DNA of 64,000 bases from Pelecanus crispus. Its lineage: Eukaryota > Chordata > Aves > Pelecaniformes > Pelecanidae. The notes under the pieces are model-generated. The model did no database searches. It had not been told where the DNA came from and saw nothing but the letters and a program-made list of their open reading frames with translations. The first letter of the stretch is position 1. Every line of letters begins with the position of its first letter. The position numbers and the translations under genes are program-made. Positions 59,614-64,000 of this stretch are shown in pieces. The stretch spans positions 3,396,001-3,460,000 of the forward strand of contig NC_134676.1 in NCBI RefSeq assembly GCF_030463565.1, given 5' to 3'.

Positions 59614-60226
59614 TCATGTCCTGGGCTGCCCCCAGAGCAGCGTGGGCACAGGGCGAGGGAGGGGGTTCTGCCCCTCTGCTCCGCTCTGCTGAGACCCCGC
59701 CTGCAGCCCTGCGCCCAGCTCGGGGGCCCTCAGCACCGCACGGGCATGGAGCTGTCGGAGCGGGGCCGGAGGAGGCCACAGCAATGATGCGAGGGCTGGA
59801 GCAGCTCTGCTGTGAGGCCAGGCTGGGAGAGCTGGGGGTGCTCAGCCTGGAGAGGAGAAGGCTGCGGGGAGACCTGACTGCGGCCTGGCAGTGCTGGCAG
59901 GGGCTCAGGAGAAAGATGGGGACAGGCTTTTTAGCAGGGCCTGTAGCGATAGGACAACGGGTAACGGTTTTAAACTAAAAGAGGGGAGACTTTGACTGGA
60001 TATAAGGAAGAAATGTTTTACGCTGAGGGTGGTGAAGCACTGGCACAGGTTGCCCAGAGAGGTGGGAGATGCCCCATCCCTGGAAACATCCCAGGCCAGG
60101 TTGGACGGGGCTCTGAGCACCCTGATCCAGTTGAAGATGTCCCTGCCCACGGCAGGGGGCTGGGCCGGATGGCCTTCAGAGGTCCCTTCCAACCCAAACC
60201 ATTCTTTGATCCTAGGGTTCTATGAT
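59614..60226 (+). mobile_element. Long CR1 fragment, near-identical to the copy at 52.5 kb
   Basis: Starts at TGTCCTGGGCTGCCCCCAGA, 5' truncated relative to the 52.5-kb copy. It runs through the same broken reverse-transcriptase end and 3' UTR to TTCCAACCCAAACCATTC. Few substitutions separate the two copies over about 600 bp. Tail units are degenerate (TTTGATCC, TTCTATGA). Confidence 0.95.
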
Positions 60227-61483
60227 ATGCTTCGCAGAGCAATGGTGATATTTTCTAAGCAGAGCACGGTGCAGGAGGCGTGAGCAGAGACCTGTCGGGC
60301 AGGCAGGACGGGAGCAGCGGCAGCAAAGCTGCCCGGTCCAGGATATGGACCACCCCCCTGCACCTAACACTCCTTCCTGGCATTTGCAATGCGATTCCAT
60401 GGCCTCTGCCTCCCGTGCCCGTGCAGTCGGCGTCGCATCCCCGCATGCTGTGGGTCCGGCACCTGACTGTGTCACGGGGTGGCCGATGGCCGTGGGATGG
60501 GCTGGGAGCTGGACGTGTGCTACCTAGCAGGGCCCCGTGTTCAGCAGATGCCTGCCGCAGCCTTGCCCGGCGGTCCCTACCCATCATATGACATTCCCGA
60601 GCACCGGCATGTGACTGGGCCGTGCCCGCTGGAAAAGACCCTGCGGAGCGGAGAGGAGAGGTTGGGGAGGGGGAGGGCGGCTCAGCTAGAGGGGATTAGT
60701 AAGCGTGGACAGATAGGGAAAGCTTTGCAAGAGGGGGCTTGCGGCAGAGTTGTCGCAATAGCGAAGGGGGAGGTAGCGGGATGATTGGAAGAGGGAGGGA
60801 AGGAGCGAGGCAGGAGGGAGGGATGACCGCAGAGGCGACATTTAGGATCAAAGAAGGGAAGTCTGTGTCTTGGGGGGAGGAGGATGCTGCAATCGTCAGA
60901 GCAGGAGAGAGCCGCAACTCGGGGCAAATCTCTGACGGTAAGAATAGGAAGGAGTGAACACAGAAGCCACGCGTTGGGATGATACATGAAGATGCTGGAA
61001 GGGTTGCTGCAGACATTAAGTTTGGAAGAGAGTAGATGTTCAGGGCTGTAGCTTCTTGCCACACCATGGACAGAAACCCGTCTGCTGGCTGAAGCGTTTG
61101 CAGGGATTGGGTTAATAGGCATCACCCAACCTCGCTTCCTGGGCTCTGAGCAGATCTCCACCTTGGTTCAGAACAGAGAGGGCTGCAGGGGTGACAAGGA
61201 CAGGTCCTGCCTGCAAGGACCGTTCCTGCCCCGGGTCCTGCCGTGCTGCGTCTGCAAGCAGGGAGGTGGAGAAGCCCCTGGAAGAGAAGAGCAGGTCTGA
61301 CTGTGGTTCGTCGGCTGATCCAGAGGAGCTCTTGAACAAGGCAGCCACAGAAAGATAGAGCGGAGGAGAGGAGGAGAATTCTTTGATCCATTTTAGTTAG
61401 GAGACATAATGTGGCAAATGGCTGGAGTTTGAGGCTGTGTTTCGCGGTACAGGGCACACTCAGCTTTAGAAATGTTGATGGGA
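60227..61483. other. Intergenic block, GC-richer, no gene recognised
   Basis: GC-rich, with a purine-rich segment at 60,640-60,960 (GAGGGAGGGAAGGAGCGAGG style). Open frames overlap on both strands. Could hold an unannotated promoter, but nothing specific is seen. Confidence 0.5.
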
Positions 61484-61745
61484 TTCACAGACCAAGAAGA
61501 GTTGAGGTTGGAAGGGGCCAGTGGAGATCGTCTAGAGCAACCCCCCTGCAGCTCAAAGCAGGGTCAGCCAGAGCTGGTTGCCCAGGATATTGTCCAGATG
61601 TTTGTTTTTTTTTTTTTTTTTAAATACTTCCAAGGATGGAGACTCCACAACCTCTCTGGGCCACGTGTTCCGGGGTTCAACCATCCTCACAGTAAAAAAA
61701 AGTTCTTCTCTTATGTTTAAACTGAATTTCCTGTATTTTCATTTG
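61484..61745 (-). mobile_element. CR1 3' end fragment interrupted by poly-T
   Basis: Plus strand: GTTGAGGTTGGAAGGGGCCA, then reverse-complement CR1 coding end (GGAGACTCCACAACCTCTCT, AAAGTTCTTCTC). A T-run of about 21 (61,601-61,621) lies within it. An old, diverged copy. Confidence 0.88.
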
Positions 61746-62218
61746 TGCCTAAAGTGAGGATGCAAATTGTGGGCAATATCCCTGATTCTAGGGATGTTTT
61801 TGGTTTCATTAACCAAAAGCACATTTAAAGCAGTACTTCTTGGTTGTAAGCTAGACAGGTTAGAGCAAACATAAGCTCAGGATTTACTTTATCCCAAATA
61901 GTGTTTATGATCAGGCACTTACATGATGTCTTTATTTACTGCCTTGCCTATCACGGCGATTGGCTGGTGCATTTCTGGCAATTACAACCATGAACAAGCA
62001 GTCACGGACTTGCACAACTTGCGCAAATGGTTTGCTGGCAAGAAATACACTGAATAAACACAAACTTCAGCTACAGCGTTACTTAATCACGTTAGGAAAT
62101 TTATTTTACTGGTGATTCCTTCCTAGCTGGGTGTGCAGGGGGTGGATGAACCCATTGCTCTGGGACAATACGCCAAAAAATGTTGAGTATTAAGACAATC
62201 TCAACGATTGCTGGTTTG

Positions 62219-62240
62219 TTTGGGTTTTTTTTTTGTTTTG
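62219..62240 (+). repeat. G/T-rich tract
   Basis: TTTGGGTTTTTTTTTTGTTT; same class as the other G/T tracts. Confidence 0.75.
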
Positions 62241-62516
62241 ACCATGCTCCTGGTTGGCTGGTCACCAGCAGCATGGGGAAGGTGCTGTACCTGCTGCGGT
62301 ATGCTTCAGCAGCGGTGACGGTAAGGACAGATACTCAGCTGTCATGACGCCGAGCTCCCTTGGCCGTTTCCTCACCCCTGGACTGGGGACAGCATATACA
62401 CGACCGACTGCGTAGGTAATCTCTTCTTGTAAAGAATTGCCTGTGCTTTAGGAGGGCTCACGGGGAATCAAAAGCATTCCAGTTGTTCACATGTTTTAGG
62501 TGATACGCTTACGATG

Positions 62517-62575
62517 ATTTATATACGTACACGTATATACAGATATATACACATAAATATATATGTATATAAAAC
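62517..62575 (+). repeat. Imperfect (TA)n with RYR periodicity
   Basis: TATATACGTACACGTATATA-type alternating purine-pyrimidine sequence; hairpin- or cruciform-prone. Confidence 0.85.
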
Positions 62576-64000
62576 TTTATTCTATATCTGCTTAAGTAAG
62601 GAACTTTTGCCCCCCTATGGAAGCCTCTCTTCTTAAAAATCACAGGGAGGAATATATAATTGAGCTCTTCAAGTGACCAAGACAGAATTAGTGATGCAGA
62701 GCAAAACTCCTATAGCATCTTGTCCTGCTGACGATGGTCAGTCCATCTTCTGGAGATGGCATTTCCTCCTTTTCCAAGCCCACAGATCTTGCTCCTGGGA
62801 CTTACTGCCCGGGTCAGTAGATTTTAGGACATGGTTGTGGAGAGCGGCTTAGCTGGAGAACTCACCTACCTCCCACGTGTCCACGCTGTTTTGCTGACCG
62901 TGGGAGGAAAAGGCGAAGAACGGGAGCGAGCTGTGCCTCTGGAGGAGCCACGCATCTGGGAGGAGTGCAGGAGTCCGTAGGCTGGTCAGGAGAGAGGAGT
63001 TCAAGGAAAAAAGGTGCAGGCAGCTGTCTGAAGGCTGGAAAGCTTCAGTGTTTCCAGCACTCAAGCTGGTTTCAATTTAAAATGTCTTTGTCTTCAAGCT
63101 TTTCTGCTTAACCATTAGGACAAGCAGCCCATTTGTATGTAATTTTGTGAATGACAGTTAATATCCCCACATAACCTTTGGGCTGTCAGATAAATGCCAA
63201 GAAATCTACAAAAACTTTGAGGAATTGGCTTCTTTTCCTGTGTAAAGAACAGGTCAAACCCCCCTCCTATAGCACGGCGGACACGCGGGGCGTGTTTTAG
63301 CGAGCGAGAGTTACGCTTGGCCAGTCAGCCCCAGTGGATCTATCTGTCACGAGGATTTTAGGACGGACCCTCCCGCTGCTCCATGTGCCCCTCTGTTAGA
63401 AATTACCGTCCCCAAGCAGGGCGGCAGAGGCAGATGTGTGCCTGAGGTGACAGTCGGGGACTTGAGCTGCGACAGAGTTGGGGCTAAAAGTAATATCTTG
63501 GCCTCTGAACTGGCTGGCCAGGAGGGACGGTGGCTATCAAGGGTGTTGACTGATTGTCACTTAGGGATGATATTTGGCTTGGCAGTTCCAGTGGGACTGA
63601 TAAGGCCGCTTGTTTATTCACAGCTAAATCCACAAAAGGACTTACGTGGTACAACATTCCTGTACCCACAGGCTCCCCGCTGCCTGCTGGGCTCTTCCAC
63701 GGCAGGTTAATGGGTGCAGCCCCCTTCCAGCCCCAGAAGCGTGTCCAGAGGAGAGGGGTGAAGGCAACGCTTTGCCGGCTGCTCGGCAGAAAAACTGCAG
63801 CAGGAAGGGTGGGAACATCTTTGCCACAGAACAGCCTCTGGCCTCCTGGTTTGGAGGCAGCTTTGAAACCTCTCAAGGGGAAGGAAATTGAAAGCGGGTC
63901 TCCCACGTCCCGCGAGCGTGCTGCAGCCACCACGCCGCTGGGTTAAGATGGGCACTATCACTTTCTGCAGGTTTCTGTCTCAGGAGATGGTAGAAACCTT

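Larger units (their letters stand above)
61746..64000. other. Intergenic block to window end, no gene recognised
   Basis: AT-rich at first, with a G/T tract near 62.22 kb and a TATA-type microsatellite at 62.52 kb; GC-richer after 63.2 kb. The frames at 63.4-63.9 kb overlap on both strands and resemble nothing known. Confidence 0.55.

Noticed and set aside
1..64000. ACAA2 or RPL17 exons, expected near LIPG from mammalian synteny
   Set aside because: None of the conserved blocks of either protein were recognised on either strand. They may lie outside the window or be rearranged.
1..64000. CRISPR arrays, bacterial operons, endogenous retrovirus genes
   Set aside because: No spaced direct repeats, no prokaryotic gene organisation, and no recognisable gag/pol/env segments or paired LTRs were seen.

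Overview
The window is vertebrate nuclear DNA, most likely from a bird. CR1-type LINE fragments lie in both orientations and end in the avian-style 3' tail (a 'TTCCAACC' block followed by ATTCTATG units). No Alu, L1 or mammalian SINEs were seen. The one protein gene closely resembles vertebrate endothelial lipase. The species cannot be fixed from this sequence.

Layout. Positions 1-38,700 are intergenic as far as I can see: unique sequence, poly-A/poly-T and G/T-rich low-complexity tracts, a (CA)n run, a 53-bp tandem duplication, several CR1 tails and one possible tRNA-headed, CR1-tailed SINE near 28.2 kb. Positions about 38,710-48,905 hold LIPG (endothelial lipase) on the minus strand. Nine coding exons can be placed to the base with consistent phases and no internal stop. 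The catalytic triad, the Cys-bounded lid, the RNKR processing site and most of the C-terminal PLAT domain are present. Intron 4 uses a GC donor. The terminal coding exon could not be identified with confidence; a likely 3' end lies near 38,715. The promoter, at about 48,900-49,020, is CpG-rich with a TTAAA box, an inverted CCAAT box and a perfect CRE.

Directly upstream of the promoter (about 49,075-50,930) is a roughly 1.85-kb GC-rich minisatellite with a 40-bp unit. It carries many canonical G-quadruplex motifs on the plus strand. From 51.5 to 61.7 kb the sequence is rich in CR1: a composite element with two 3' tails in tandem, a nested insertion, and two long near-identical copies 7 kb apart. 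No other protein gene could be supported. Neighbours expected from mammalian synteny (ACAA2 beyond the LIPG 3' end, RPL17 beyond its 5' end) were not recognised.

The most noteworthy items are the quadruplex-forming array next to the LIPG promoter, the GC-AG intron, a 12-bp coding repeat in LIPG exon 2, the double-tailed CR1 lineage and the candidate SINE.
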